Shown here in pieces: positions 52,559 to 61,951 of a stretch of DNA of 64,000 nucleotides. Under the pieces are notes generated by a model. It was not told the DNA's origin, made no database searches, and saw nothing but the letters and a program-made list of their open reading frames with translations. Position numbers and translations under genes: made by a program. The DNA comes from Streptomyces humidus. GTDB lineage: Bacteria > Actinomycetota > Actinomycetes > Streptomycetales > Streptomycetaceae. Within the stretch, counting starts at the first letter, position 1, and every line of letters begins with the position of its first letter. The stretch spans positions 248,001 to 312,000 of the forward strand of contig NZ_BMTL01000002.1 of assembly GCF_014649655.1 (NCBI RefSeq), written 5' to 3'.

Positions 52559-53592
52559 CAGCCGCCCCGTCTCCCCGCGTCACCATCAAGGACGTCGCCG
52601 CGCGTGCCGGCGTGTCCAAGGGAGCCGTGTCCCTCGCCTTCAACCACAAGCCGGGTCTGTCGGAGGCGACGCGGGACCGGATCTTCGCCGCGGCGCAGGA
52701 GCTCGGCTGGGAGCCGAACCTTACGGCCCGGTCGCTGTCGAGTTCCCGGGTGGACGTGGTGGGGCTCGCGATCTGCCGGCCGGCGCGGATGCTGGGTCTG
52801 GAACCGTTCTACATGGAGTTCGTCTCCGGGGTGGAGAGCGTGCTGACCGAGCACTCCTGCTCGTTGCTGCTGCGGCTGGTGCGCCACGTCGGGGAGGAGG
52901 TGGCCCTGCAGGAGTCGTGGTGGCGGGGCCGGCAGATCGGCGGGTCCATCCTGGTGGACTTCCGGGCCGACGATCCCCGGGTGGCGGCGGCCGAGCGGCT
53001 GGGGATGCCGGTGGTGGCGGTGGGGCACCCTTCGCTCACCGGGAGCCTGACGTCGGTGTGGACGGACGACGCGACGGCGGTGACGGAGGCGGTGCGCTAT
53101 CTCGCCGCCCTCGGGCACCGTCGCATCGCGCGGGTGGGGGGCGCGGCGGCGCTCGGCCACACGGTGATACGGACGGCCGCCTTCGACGCGGCGGCGCGCA
53201 GTCTCGGGCTCGCCGGGGCGCGGCAGGTGGCCACGGACTACTCCGGGGAGGCGGGTGCGCGCGCCACCCGGTCGATGCTGACCGCCGCCCCGTCGGACCG
53301 GCCCACGGCAATCGTTTACGACAACGACATCATGGCGGTGGCCGGGCTGGGGGTCGCGGCCGAGATGGGCCTCGGTGTGCCGGGCGACGTCTCCCTGCTG
53401 GCGTGGGACGACTCCCAGCTGTGCCGGCTCACCCACCCGACGCTCTCCGCGATGAGCCATGACGTGCACGGTTTCGGCGCGGAGGCGGCGCGTACGCTGT
53501 TCGGGGTGATCGCCGGGTCGGGCCCGGGGTCGCATCCGGTGCCGACGCCGGTGCTCACACCGAGGGGATCCACGGCCCCGCCGCGGTCCTGA
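52555..53592 (+). CDS. LacI-family transcriptional regulator of the mannoside module
   Basis: 345-residue repressor-type protein. The helix-turn-helix and hinge are VTIKDVAARAGVSKGAVSLAF then LTARSLSSSRVDVVGL. The effector domain follows with GGSILVDFRADDPR, GMPVVAVGHPS and TAIVYDNDIMAVAGLGVAAE, ending in SLLAWDDSQLCRLTHP. Its ATG overlaps the mannosidase stop, so it is made with the enzyme it probably controls. The ligand is likely the imported sugar. Confidence 0.93.
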   Translation: MTAAPSPRVTIKDVAARAGVSKGAVSLAFNHKPGLSEATRDRIFAAAQELGWEPNLTARSLSSSRVDVVGLAICRPARMLGLEPFYMEFVSGVESVLTEHSCSLLLRLVRHVGEEVALQESWWRGRQIGGSILVDFRADDPRVAAAERLGMPVVAVGHPSLTGSLTSVWTDDATAVTEAVRYLAALGHRRIARVGGAAALGHTVIRTAAFDAAARSLGLAGARQVATDYSGEAGARATRSMLTAAPSDRPTAIVYDNDIMAVAGLGVAAEMGLGVPGDVSLLAWDDSQLCRLTHPTLSAMSHDVHGFGAEAARTLFGVIAGSGPGSHPVPTPVLTPRGSTAPPRS

Positions 53593-53663
53593 GTCAGGAT
53601 GGTCGTCGAGCGCCGCCGGTGTGACGTTCGCCGCTCCTCCCGGCAGGGGTGTGCAGCTACGTT

Positions 53664-53699
53664 ACCCATAAGTAGCATGGGTTCTGAGCGCGCGCTCAG
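53664..53699. promoter_or_regulatory. fadAB promoter region with 16-bp palindrome
   Basis: CTGAGCGCGCGCTCAG (53684-53699) is a perfect palindrome just after ACCCAT-N7-ATGGGT (53664-53682), which overlaps a TAGCAT -10-like box (53673-53678). The position just downstream of the likely start of transcription fits a repressor site, for example of a TetR-type fatty-acid regulator. No such regulator gene is adjacent. Confidence 0.5.
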
Positions 53700-53747
53700 C
53701 GCTTGCGTGCCGCAGCAGTGCCATCCCGCACCTGGAGGAGAGCCAAC

Positions 53748-54974
53748 GTGCCTCGTACCGTCAGGGACGTCGTCTTCGTCGACGGCGTCCGTACCCCGTT
53801 CGGCAAGGCGGGCCCGAAGGGCATCTACCACGAGACCCGGGCCGACGACCTCGTCGTGAAGGCGATCCGGGAGCTGCTGCGCCGCAACCCCGGTCTCGAC
53901 CCGAAGAAGATCGACGAGGTCGCCATCGCCGCGACCACGCAGATCGGCGACCAGGGTCTGACCCTCGGCCGCACCGCAGGCATCCTGGCCGGTCTGCCGA
54001 CCTCCGTGCCCGGCTACTCCATCGACCGTATGTGCGCGGGCGCCCTGACGGCCGTCACCTCGGTCGCCGGCTCCGTCGCCTTCGGCGCGTACGACGTCGC
54101 GATCGCCGGCGGCGTCGAGCACATGGGCCGCCACCCCATGGGCGAGGGTGTGGACCCCAACCCGCGGTTCGTCAGCGAGAAGCTGGTCGACGAGTCCGCC
54201 CTGTTCATGGGCATGACGGCGGAGAACCTGCACGACCGCTACCCGCAGATCACCAAGCAGCGCGCCGACGAGTACGCCGTGCGCTCCCAGGAGAAGGCCG
54301 CCAAGGCGTACGCCAACGGCAAGATCCAGGCCGACCTGGTGCCGATCTCGGTGCGCCGCACCAACGCGGAGGCCGGTGAGACGGGCTGGGGCCTGGTCAC
54401 CGCCGACGAGCCGATGCGCCCGGGGACGACGCTGGAGAACCTGTCCGGTCTCAAGACCCCGTTCCGCGTCCACGGGCGGGTCACCGCCGGTAACGCGGCC
54501 GGCCTGAACGACGGTGCAACCGCTTCCCTCATCGCTTCCGAGGACTTCGCTCGCGAGAACGGCCTGCCGGTCAAGATGCGGCTGGTGGCGTACTCCTTCG
54601 CGGGCGTCGAGCCGGAGGTCATGGGCTACGGCCCGATCCCGGCCACGGAGAAGGCCCTCGCCCAGGCCGGTCTGTCGATCTCCGACATCGGTCTGTTCGA
54701 GATCAACGAGGCGTTCGCCGTCCAGGTCCTGGCCTTCCTCGACCACTACGGCATCGCCGACGACGACGAGCGCGTCAACCAGTACGGCGGCGCGATCGCG
54801 TTCGGCCACCCGCTCGCCTCCTCCGGCGTCCGTCTCATGACGCAGCTGGCCCGCCAGTTCGAGGAGCAGCCGGGCGTCCGCTACGGCCTGACCACGATGT
54901 GCGTCGGCTTCGGCATGGGCGCGACGGTCGTCTGGGAGAACCCCCACTTCGAGTCCGCCGGAGGCGACAAGTGA
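53748..54974 (+). CDS. fadA: Acetyl-CoA acyltransferase (thiolase) FadA
   Basis: 408-residue thiolase of beta-oxidation. The start runs VRDVVFVDGVRTPFGKAG. The acyl-accepting Cys lies at about residue 95 (DRMCAGALTAV), the motif INEAFAVQVLAF and the His of FGHPLASSG at about 351, and the second Cys in CVGFGMGATVVWE. The GTG at 53748 has GGAGGAG nine bases upstream. It is coupled to fadB by a GTGA overlap and forms the trifunctional-type complex with it. Confidence 0.96.
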   Translation: MPRTVRDVVFVDGVRTPFGKAGPKGIYHETRADDLVVKAIRELLRRNPGLDPKKIDEVAIAATTQIGDQGLTLGRTAGILAGLPTSVPGYSIDRMCAGALTAVTSVAGSVAFGAYDVAIAGGVEHMGRHPMGEGVDPNPRFVSEKLVDESALFMGMTAENLHDRYPQITKQRADEYAVRSQEKAAKAYANGKIQADLVPISVRRTNAEAGETGWGLVTADEPMRPGTTLENLSGLKTPFRVHGRVTAGNAAGLNDGATASLIASEDFARENGLPVKMRLVAYSFAGVEPEVMGYGPIPATEKALAQAGLSISDIGLFEINEAFAVQVLAFLDHYGIADDDERVNQYGGAIAFGHPLASSGVRLMTQLARQFEEQPGVRYGLTTMCVGFGMGATVVWENPHFESAGGDK

Positions 54975-57103
54975 GCACCACCACCGCTGAGCTGCTGAAG
55001 GGCGCGGCCGAGCTGTTCCCGGACGAGGTCGTCACGCAGGCGCACGTACGCCACCTGGACCTGCCGTTCGGCGCGGGACGGTTCGCCCTGATCACGCTGG
55101 ACAACGGTTTCGACCACACCAAGCCGACCACCTTCGGCCCGCAGTCCCTCTCCAACCTCGACCTCGCCATCGACCAGGTCGAGAGGGAGGCCGCGGACGG
55201 CGGGATCGTCGGTGTCGGCGTCACCGGCAAGCCGTTCATCTTCGCCGTCGGCGCGGACCTCAAGGGCGTCGAGCTCCTCAAGGACCACCAGGACGCCCTC
55301 GCCATCGGCAGGGGCGGGCACGAGGTCTTCAAGCGCCTCGCGGGCCTCGCGGTCCCGACTTTCGCCTACTACAACGGCGCGGCGATGGGCGGCGGCGTCG
55401 AGATCGGTCTGCACTGCCGGTACCGCACGGTGTCCGCGGCGCTGCCCGCGTTCTCGCTGCCCGAGGTCTTCCTCGGTCTGGTCCCCGGCTGGGGCGGCTG
55501 CACGCTGCTGCCGAACCTGATCGGCGCGGACAAGGCCGTCTCGGTGATCATCGAGAACTCGCTCAACCAGAACAAGCAGCTCAAGGGCGTGCAGGTCTAC
55601 GAACTGGGCATCGCCGACGCCCTGTTCGAGGGCGCGGACTTCCTGGAGCAGTCGCTGCTGTGGACGGCGTCCGTCCTCAAGGGCGAGATCGTCGTCGACC
55701 GTCCGGTCATCGACCGCGGCGAGGCCTGGGACCAGGCCGTCGCGCGCGGCCGGTTCGTCGCGGACAGCAAGGTGCACGGTGCGGCCCCCGCCGCCTACCG
55801 CGCCCTGGACATCATCGACGCCGCCCGCAACGGCGACCTCCAGCAGGGCTACGACGCCGAGGACGTGGCGCTCGCCGACCTGATCATGGGCGGTGAACTG
55901 CGCGCCGGCATCTACGCGTTCAACCTGGTGCAGAAGCGGGCCAAGCGTCCGGCCGGCGCGCCGGACAAGTCCCTGGCCCGTCCGGTCACCAAGGTCGGCG
56001 TCGTGGGCGCGGGACTGATGGCCTCCCAGCTCGCGCTGCTGTTCCTGCGCCGCCTCGAGGTGCCGGTCGTGCTGACCGACATCGACCAGGAGCGCGTCGA
56101 CAAGGGCGTGGGCTACGTCCACGCCGAGATCGACAAGCTGCTCGGCAAGGGCCGGATCAACCAGGACAAGGCCAACCGCCTCAAGGCGCTGGTCTCGGGC
56201 GTGCTGGACAAGGCCGAGGGCTTCTCCGACGCGGACTTCGTCATCGAGGCCGTGTTCGAGGAGATCGGCGTCAAGCAGAAGGTGTTCGCGGAGGTCGAGG
56301 CGGTCGCCCCGGCGCACGCGATCTTCGCCACCAACACCTCCTCGCTGTCCGTCTCCGAGATGGCGTCGAAGCTGAAGCACCCCGAGCGGGTCGTGGGCTT
56401 CCACTTCTTCAACCCGGTCGCGATCCTGCCGCTGCTGGAGATCGTCCGCGGCAAGCAGACCGACGACGCCTCGCTGGCCACCGCCTTCGCCGTCGCCAAG
56501 AAGCTGAAGAAGACGGCGGTTCTGGTCAAGGACGCCCCGGCGTTCGTCGTGAACCGCATCCTGACCCGTTTCATGGGCGAGGTGCAGAACGTCATCGACG
56601 AGGGCACCCCGGTCACGGTCGCGGAGAAGGCGGTGGAACCGCTCGGCCTGCCGATGTCCCCGCTGGTGCTGCTGGAGCTGGTCGGCCCGGCCATCGGTCT
56701 GCACGTCTCGGAAACGCTGAACCGTTCGTTCCCGGACCGTTTCACGGTCTCCCCGAACCTTGCGGCCGTCGTCAAGGCGGGCAAGCGCGGTTTCTACGTC
56801 TACGACAGCGGCAAGCCCGAGCTGGACCCGGAGGTCTCCGCGCTTCTGCGGCAGGGCGACACCGTCCTGACCGAGGAGCAGGTGCGGGCTCGTGTCCTGG
56901 ACGCGGTGGCGCAGGAGATCGGGCTGATGCTCGACGAGGGCGTCGTCGCCGAGGCGCAGGACATCGACCTGTGCCTGATCACGGGCGCAGGCTGGCCCTT
57001 CCACCTGGGCGGCATCACGCCGTACCTGGACCGCGAGGGCGTCTCCGAGCGCGTGAACGGCAAGAAGTTCCTGTCGCCGGGCGTGGCCTCGGTGCCCGCG
57101 TAA
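54971..57103 (+). CDS. fadB: Fatty-acid oxidation complex alpha subunit FadB
   Basis: 710-residue bifunctional enzyme. The N-terminal enoyl-CoA hydratase domain has FIFAVGADLKGVELL for the oxyanion hole and AAMGGGVEIGLHCRYR, LPEVFLGLVPGWGGC. From about residue 335 the 3-hydroxyacyl-CoA dehydrogenase domain starts with VGVVGAGLMASQLALLFLRR, then HFFNPVAILPLLEIVRG and KDAPAFVVNRIL. Two C-terminal HAD domains complete it. It hydrates and oxidises acyl-CoA intermediates for FadA. GTG start overlapping the fadA stop. Confidence 0.96.
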   Translation: MSTTTAELLKGAAELFPDEVVTQAHVRHLDLPFGAGRFALITLDNGFDHTKPTTFGPQSLSNLDLAIDQVEREAADGGIVGVGVTGKPFIFAVGADLKGVELLKDHQDALAIGRGGHEVFKRLAGLAVPTFAYYNGAAMGGGVEIGLHCRYRTVSAALPAFSLPEVFLGLVPGWGGCTLLPNLIGADKAVSVIIENSLNQNKQLKGVQVYELGIADALFEGADFLEQSLLWTASVLKGEIVVDRPVIDRGEAWDQAVARGRFVADSKVHGAAPAAYRALDIIDAARNGDLQQGYDAEDVALADLIMGGELRAGIYAFNLVQKRAKRPAGAPDKSLARPVTKVGVVGAGLMASQLALLFLRRLEVPVVLTDIDQERVDKGVGYVHAEIDKLLGKGRINQDKANRLKALVSGVLDKAEGFSDADFVIEAVFEEIGVKQKVFAEVEAVAPAHAIFATNTSSLSVSEMASKLKHPERVVGFHFFNPVAILPLLEIVRGKQTDDASLATAFAVAKKLKKTAVLVKDAPAFVVNRILTRFMGEVQNVIDEGTPVTVAEKAVEPLGLPMSPLVLLELVGPAIGLHVSETLNRSFPDRFTVSPNLAAVVKAGKRGFYVYDSGKPELDPEVSALLRQGDTVLTEEQVRARVLDAVAQEIGLMLDEGVVAEAQDIDLCLITGAGWPFHLGGITPYLDREGVSERVNGKKFLSPGVASVPA

Positions 57104-57106
57104 CGG

Positions 57107-57146
57107 CAGTCAGCAAACGGTAGTAACAGTCAGTAAACGGTAGTAA
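57107..57146. repeat. 20-bp tandem duplication after fadB
   Basis: Two adjacent 20-base units (57107-57126 and 57127-57146) differ only at the eighth base; each reads CAGTCAG then C or T, then AAACGGTAGTAA. They start within four bases of the fadB stop. Confidence 0.9.
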
Positions 57147-57169
57147 CCGTGTGCACGTGGTGCGCACGA

Positions 57170-57201
57170 AGAGGGCCTCCGCTCACGGGCGGAGGCCCTC
57201 T
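57170..57201 (+). terminator. fadAB operon terminator
   Basis: AGAGGGCCTCCG (57170-57181) and CGGAGGCCCTCT (57190-57201) form a perfect 12-bp stem with an 8-base loop, 67 bases after fadB. Confidence 0.85.
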
Positions 57202-57474
57202 GTGCGTGGCCCGGCGCGCCTCGGTCGCCCCGCCGACAGAGTCGATCCCCCGACAGAGTCGCCCCGACGGCAACGTCGTCCGCCCTGCGTCCGCGCGGGT
57301 CGTGAAATGCTTCGCAAGCGTTTACTACAGCATCTGCGGGCAGCCGGGGCCCGATCCGGTCCGGCGCCTGCGCCCGCTGGCCGGTCACCCGGCCGCCCTG
57401 CCGCGCGGCCCCCCGGAGCCTGACCCGCGCGGCAGGGCGGCGCTCCGGGGACCGTCCGTGCGACCGTGGGCCGC

Positions 57475-57846
57475 ATGGACGACAACATGGCGCTGCTCGT
57501 GATCGTGGACGCCGCCAACGTCGTCGGGTCGGTGCCCGACGGCTGGTGGCGGGACCGGCGAGGGGCCGCCGAGCGGCTGCGCGACCGGCTGGCGGCGGAC
57601 GGGGTGCCGGACAGCTTCGGGCCCGCGGAGATCGTCCTCGTGGTCGAGGGCGCGGCGCGCGGGGTGGAGGCGGTGCCCGGTGTGCGGGTGGAGACGGCGT
57701 CCGGCAGCGGCGACGACCGCATCGTGGAACTGGTCGCGGCGGCCGGCGCGCGGCCCCGTCTGGTCGTGACGGCCGACCGCGAGCTGCGCCGACGGGTCAC
57801 GGAGCTCGGCGCGGACGTCACCGGGCCGCGCTCGGTGCGGGGCTGA
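57475..57846 (+). CDS. Small NYN/PIN-like protein
   Basis: 123-residue protein starting MALLVIVDAANVVGSVPDGW after a few residues. It has VLVVEGAARGVEAVPGVRVE, GSGDDRIVELVAAAG and RLVVTADRELRRRVTELGA. The three Asp positions (VDAAN, GDDRI, TADRE) fit the acidic site of the NYN/PIN nuclease fold (YacP-like). Streptomyces homologues are often labelled NTP pyrophosphohydrolase, which the motifs do not support. The ATG at 57475 lacks a strong ribosome-binding site; ATG at 57487 is an alternative. Confidence 0.82.
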   Translation: MDDNMALLVIVDAANVVGSVPDGWWRDRRGAAERLRDRLAADGVPDSFGPAEIVLVVEGAARGVEAVPGVRVETASGSGDDRIVELVAAAGARPRLVVTADRELRRRVTELGADVTGPRSVRG

Positions 57847-58152
57847 GGCGGGACGGCGCGCCGGGCGTCGGGCGCGGACCCGCCTCAGCCCCGCAGTCCG
57901 CGCCCGAGACGACCGGCGCGACCGAGGCGACCGCCGGTCTGCCCCGCGCACCGTGTGCGGGGCAGAGCGTGGAGTCGGCTGTGGATGCGGCTGTGGAGCC
58001 TGTGGGGCCCGCCATGGATCCTGCGGACCGGCCTGCCCGGAACCTGCCCGGAGCGGGTTGGAGCGGCCGGGAAAACGACTGTGGGGGGCGACTGTGGGGG
58101 CGACTGTGGGGCCGCAGGACGACATCGTCCGACGACGCCGTCGGACATGCCG
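57847..58152. other. Interval with G-rich tandem repeats
   Basis: No gene. GGCGACTGTGGG-type units repeat three times at about 58076-58112, and GGCTGTGGA-type units occur before them. The last part holds the permease terminator. Confidence 0.65.
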
Positions 58153-58167
58153 TCAGACGATGTCGTC
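58118..58167 (-). terminator. Terminator of the amino-acid permease gene
   Basis: GACGACATCGTC (58118-58129) is the exact complement of GACGATGTCGTC (58156-58167) over a 26-base spacer. The right arm encodes the last residues of the permease just before its stop. Confidence 0.65.
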
Positions 58168-59673
58168 GCGGGTCGGCCCGGTGGACATCGCGGAGGCCTC
58201 CTCAGGGTGCGCCAGACGGCTGTGGGAGCGGCCGTAGAGGAAGTACACGGCGAACCCGATGACCATCCAGATGCCGAACCGCAGCCAGGTCTCGGCGGGC
58301 AGGTTGAGCATCAGCCACAGCGAGGCGCACACCGAGACGATCGGCAGGACCGGCACCCACGGGGTGCGGAAGGACCGCGGGAGGTCGGGGCGCGACCTGC
58401 GCAGGATGATCACGCCGATCGCCACGACGATGAACGCGAACAGGGTGCCGATGTTGACCAGTTCGGCGAGTTCGCTCAGGCTGGTGAAGCCGGCCAGGAC
58501 CGCGATGAGCACGCCGAGCAGGATGGTCGGCCGGTGCGGGGTCCGGAAGCGCGGGTGGACGTGGGAGAAGAAGCGCGGAAGCAGTCCGTCGCGGCTCATG
58601 GCGAAGAAGACCCGGGTCTGTCCCAGGAGAAGGATCATGCAGACCGTCGTGAGGCCGACGGCGGCGCCGAAGCTGATGAAGCCCGCGAACCAGGGGTGCC
58701 CGGTGGCCTTGAAGGCGTCGGCGAGCGGGGCGCTCACGGACAGCTCGGTGTAGTGCTCCATCCCGGTGACGACGATCGACACGGCGACGTAGAGGACCGT
58801 GCAGATGACGAGCGAGCCGATGATGCCGCGGGGCATGTCGCGCTGCGGGTTCCTGGTCTCCTCGGCTGCGGTGGCGACGACGTCGAAGCCGATGAAGGCG
58901 AAGAAGACGACGGAGGCGGCCGTGAAGATGCCCATGACGCCGAAGTTGGACGGCGCCCAGCCGAACATCAGCTGGATCAGCGGGGCCTTGAGGCCGCCGC
59001 CCGCGTCGACGGCCTGCGCCTTGGGGATGAACGGGTCGTAGTTCTCGCCGTGGATCAGGAAGGCGCCGGCGACGATCACGGTCAGGACGACGGTCACCTT
59101 GATGGCGACGACGATGGAGGTGACGCGCGCGGAGAGCTTGGTGCCGACCACGAGGATGGCGGTCAGCAGCAGGACGAGCGCGGCGGCGAGGATGTCGAAG
59201 CCGAAGCCGTGGGCGCCCTCCCGGCCGCTGAGCGCCGCCGGCAGGTGCCAGCCCGCGTTGTCCAGCAGCGAGGCGATGTACCCGGACCAGCCGACGGCCA
59301 CCACCGCCGTGCCGAGCGCGAACTCCAGGACGAGGTCCCAGCCGATGATCCAGGCGGGCAGTTCCCCGAGGGAGGCGTACGAGAAGGTGTACGCGGAGCC
59401 GGCCACCGGGACGGTGGAGGCGAACTCGGCGTAGCAGAGCGCGGCGAGCGCGCAGACGACCCCGGCCACCACGAAAGCCAGGGCGACGGCGGGACCGGCG
59501 TTGTTCTTGGCGACCGTGCCGGTGAGGACGAAGATGCCGGTGCCGATGATGACGCCGACGCCGAAGACGGTCAGATCGAGCGCGGACAAGGACTTCTTGA
59601 GCGCGTGTTCTGGCTCCTCGGTATCGAGGATGGACTGCTCGACCTTCTTCGTCCGGAAGAGGGTGCTGCTCAC
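58153..59673 (-). CDS. Amino-acid permease (APC superfamily, cationic type)
   Basis: 506-residue transporter with about 12 to 13 membrane helices. The APC start is clear: KKSLSALDLTVFGVGVIIGT followed by GIFVLTG, and FVVAGVVCALAALCYAEFAS. Helix 6 reads VVFFAFIGFDVVATAAEE and the late region GVLIAVLAGFTSLSELAELV. This fits the YfnA/cationic amino-acid transporter group. The GTG at 59673 is preceded by GGGAGG at seven bases. It is monocistronic, ending at the hairpin described here. Confidence 0.92.
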   Translation of the reverse strand: MSSTLFRTKKVEQSILDTEEPEHALKKSLSALDLTVFGVGVIIGTGIFVLTGTVAKNNAGPAVALAFVVAGVVCALAALCYAEFASTVPVAGSAYTFSYASLGELPAWIIGWDLVLEFALGTAVVAVGWSGYIASLLDNAGWHLPAALSGREGAHGFGFDILAAALVLLLTAILVVGTKLSARVTSIVVAIKVTVVLTVIVAGAFLIHGENYDPFIPKAQAVDAGGGLKAPLIQLMFGWAPSNFGVMGIFTAASVVFFAFIGFDVVATAAEETRNPQRDMPRGIIGSLVICTVLYVAVSIVVTGMEHYTELSVSAPLADAFKATGHPWFAGFISFGAAVGLTTVCMILLLGQTRVFFAMSRDGLLPRFFSHVHPRFRTPHRPTILLGVLIAVLAGFTSLSELAELVNIGTLFAFIVVAIGVIILRRSRPDLPRSFRTPWVPVLPIVSVCASLWLMLNLPAETWLRFGIWMVIGFAVYFLYGRSHSRLAHPEEASAMSTGPTRDDIV

Positions 59674-59757
59674 GGGGTACCTCCCACGCTGTGTCGTCCT
59701 CGACATGATCGAGAGGGGGCGTAGACCGTATGCCCCGGCGCGGGCCGGTTAACGCGA

Positions 59758-59801
59758 ACGGACCGGTTCCACCACTCTTCACAGTGGTGGAACCGGTCCG
59801 T
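59758..59801 (-). terminator. dxs terminator
   Basis: An 18-bp perfect stem (59758-59775 with 59784-59801) and an 8-base loop, 28 bases after the dxs stop. It lies between dxs and the permease, which run in the same direction. Confidence 0.85.
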
Positions 59802-59829
59802 CCGGCGGTTCGGCGGGTCTGCGGCGGCG

Positions 59830-61755
59830 TCAGTCGCGCGCGGGCTCCACGGAGTCGACGTCGGAGGCCGCGCTGCCGTACCTGCCGTCGAGCTCGGAGA
59901 CCAGACCGGTGACCTGGCGGGCGATGTCGGGGGCGGTGAGCCCGATCTCGGCCATGACCTCCGCGCGGGACGCGTGGTCGAGGAAGCGCGGCGGGATGCC
60001 GAAGTCGCGCAGCGGGATGTCGACGCCGGCGTCGCGCAAAGCCTGGGCGATCGTCGAGCCGACGCCTCCCACGCGGGAGTTGTCCTCGACGGTGACGACG
60101 ACCCGGTGCCGCTCGGCGAGGGGGGCCATGGCCTCGTCGACGGGCTTGACCCAGCGCGGGTCGACGACGGTGGTGGTGATGCCCTGACGGTCGAGGAGGG
60201 TCGCGATCTCCAGGCACATCGGGGCGAGGGCGCCCACGGAGACCAGGAGCACGTCAGGGGTGTCGGTGCCGCTGTCGCGCAGCACGTCCATGCCGCCGAC
60301 GCGTCCCACCGCGGGCACGGCGGGGCCGACGGCGCCCTTGGAGAAGCGGACGACGGTCGGGGCGTCCTCGACCTGGACGGCCTCGCGCAGCTGGGCGCGG
60401 ACCTGGTCGGCGTCGCGCGGGGCGGCCAGCCTCAGACCCGGGACGACCTGCAGGATCGACATGTCCCACATGCCGTTGTGGGAGGCGCCGTCGGTGCCGG
60501 TGACGCCGGCCCGGTCCAGGACGAACGTCACACCGCACTTGTGCAGGGCGACGTCCATGAGGACCTGGTCGAAGGCGCGGTTGAGGAAGGTGGCGTACAC
60601 CGCGAACACCGGGTGCACCCCGCCCGCCGCCAGGCCCGCGGCGGAGACGGCGGCGTGCTGCTCGGCGATGCCGACGTCGTAGATGCGCTCGGGAAACGCG
60701 TCCGCGAACTTCTTCAGACCGACCGGCTGCAGCATCGCCGCGGTGATCGCGACGATGTCCTCGCGCTCCTTGCCGAGCTGCACCATCTCGTCGCCGAAGA
60801 CGGAGGTCCAGTCGGCGCCCGAGACCTTGACCGGCAGACCGGTGTCGGGGTGGATGGGACCGATGCCGTGGAAGCGGTCGGCCTCGTCCTGGAGGGCGGG
60901 CTGGTAGCCGCGGCCCTTCTCGGTGAGGCAGTGCACGATGACCGGGCCGCCGAAGCGCTTGGCGCGGGCCAGGGCGGACTCCAGGGCCTCGATGTCGTGG
61001 CCGTCGATCGGGCCGACGTACTTCAGGCCGAGGTCCTCGAACATGCCCTGGGGGGCGATGAAGTCCTTCAGGCCCTTCTTGGCGCCGTGCAGGGTCTCGT
61101 AGAGGGGCCGGCCGACGACCGGGGTGCGCTCCAGGAGGTCCTTGCCGCGGGCGAGGAAGCGCTCGTAGCCGTCCGTGGTGCGCAGGGTGGCCAGGTGGTT
61201 GGCGAGGCCGCCGATGGTCGGCGCGTAGGAGCGCTCGTTGTCGTTGACGACGATGACGAGCGGGCGGTCGCCGTCGGCGATGTTGTTCAGCGCCTCCCAG
61301 GCCATGCCGCCGGTGAGTGCCCCGTCGCCGATGACGGCGACCACGTGGTCGTCGCGGTCGAGGATCTGGTTGGCCTTGGCGAGGCCGTCGGCCCAGCCGA
61401 GCACCGTGGAGGCGTGGCTGTTCTCGATGACGTCGTGCTCGGACTCCGCCTGCGAGGGGTAGCCGGAGAGGCCCCCCTTCATCTTCAGCCGGGAGAAGTC
61501 CTGCCGGCCCGTGAGCAGCTTGTGCACATAGGACTGGTGGCCGGTGTCCCACAGCACCTTGTCCTTGGGCGACTCGAAGACCCGGTGCAGGGCGATGGTG
61601 AGCTCGACCACGCCGAGGTTGGGGCCGAGGTGGCCGCCGGTCTTGGAGACGGCGTCGACGAGGAAGGTCCGGATCTCCCCTGCCAGCCGGTCCAGCTCCT
61701 CCAGGCTGAGCCGGTCCAGATCGCGCGGTCCCCTGATGCGGGTCAGCAGCGGCAC
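59830..61755 (-). CDS. dxs: 1-deoxy-D-xylulose-5-phosphate synthase Dxs
   Basis: 641-residue thiamine-diphosphate enzyme making DXP from pyruvate and glyceraldehyde 3-phosphate, the entry to the MEP isoprenoid pathway. Hallmarks: the start [35 protein letters not shown], the ThDP motif [50 protein letters not shown] and the C-terminal [13 protein letters not shown]. The GTG at 61755 has GGAGG eight bases upstream. It feeds terpenoid, quinone and hopanoid synthesis. Confidence 0.98.
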   Translation of the reverse strand: MPLLTRIRGPRDLDRLSLEELDRLAGEIRTFLVDAVSKTGGHLGPNLGVVELTIALHRVFESPKDKVLWDTGHQSYVHKLLTGRQDFSRLKMKGGLSGYPSQAESEHDVIENSHASTVLGWADGLAKANQILDRDDHVVAVIGDGALTGGMAWEALNNIADGDRPLVIVVNDNERSYAPTIGGLANHLATLRTTDGYERFLARGKDLLERTPVVGRPLYETLHGAKKGLKDFIAPQGMFEDLGLKYVGPIDGHDIEALESALARAKRFGGPVIVHCLTEKGRGYQPALQDEADRFHGIGPIHPDTGLPVKVSGADWTSVFGDEMVQLGKEREDIVAITAAMLQPVGLKKFADAFPERIYDVGIAEQHAAVSAAGLAAGGVHPVFAVYATFLNRAFDQVLMDVALHKCGVTFVLDRAGVTGTDGASHNGMWDMSILQVVPGLRLAAPRDADQVRAQLREAVQVEDAPTVVRFSKGAVGPAVPAVGRVGGMDVLRDSGTDTPDVLLVSVGALAPMCLEIATLLDRQGITTTVVDPRWVKPVDEAMAPLAERHRVVVTVEDNSRVGGVGSTIAQALRDAGVDIPLRDFGIPPRFLDHASRAEVMAEIGLTAPDIARQVTGLVSELDGRYGSAASDVDSVEPARD

Positions 61756-61899
61756 CCGTGCCTCCTTGCAGTAAAAGCTGATCGAGCTGTTGCCGGGCTT
61801 GTCGAGTCTAATGTTCCGTCCGGGCGGCCGGTGTCCGGCCCGTGCGTCGTACGTCACGCGAACGGCCGTACCCAGGATCGGCCCCTCCCATGACACGAC

Positions 61900-61931
61900 T
61901 GTGCCCGGCATCCGCCGGGATGCCGGGCACA
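61900..61931 (-). terminator. Terminator of the xylG-xylH operon
   Basis: TGTGCCCGGCATC (61900-61912) pairs with GATGCCGGGCACA (61919-61931) around a 6-base loop, 20 bases after xylH. Confidence 0.85.
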
Positions 61932-61951
61932 GGAGGTCTGGCGGGAGGGCG

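Larger units (their letters stand above)
57104..57474. other. fadB - NYN gene interval
   Basis: No gene. It holds the 20-bp duplication, a strong terminator and TTCGCAAGCGTTTAC at 57311-57325. The last is a relative of the duplicated element at 46.7-46.8 kb. The rest is plain GC-rich DNA. Confidence 0.7.

Noticed and set aside
57955-59724. Long plus-strand frame opposite the amino-acid permease
   Set aside because: Asp/Glu/Gly/His-rich antisense text; the minus-strand permease has all membrane helices and family motifs.
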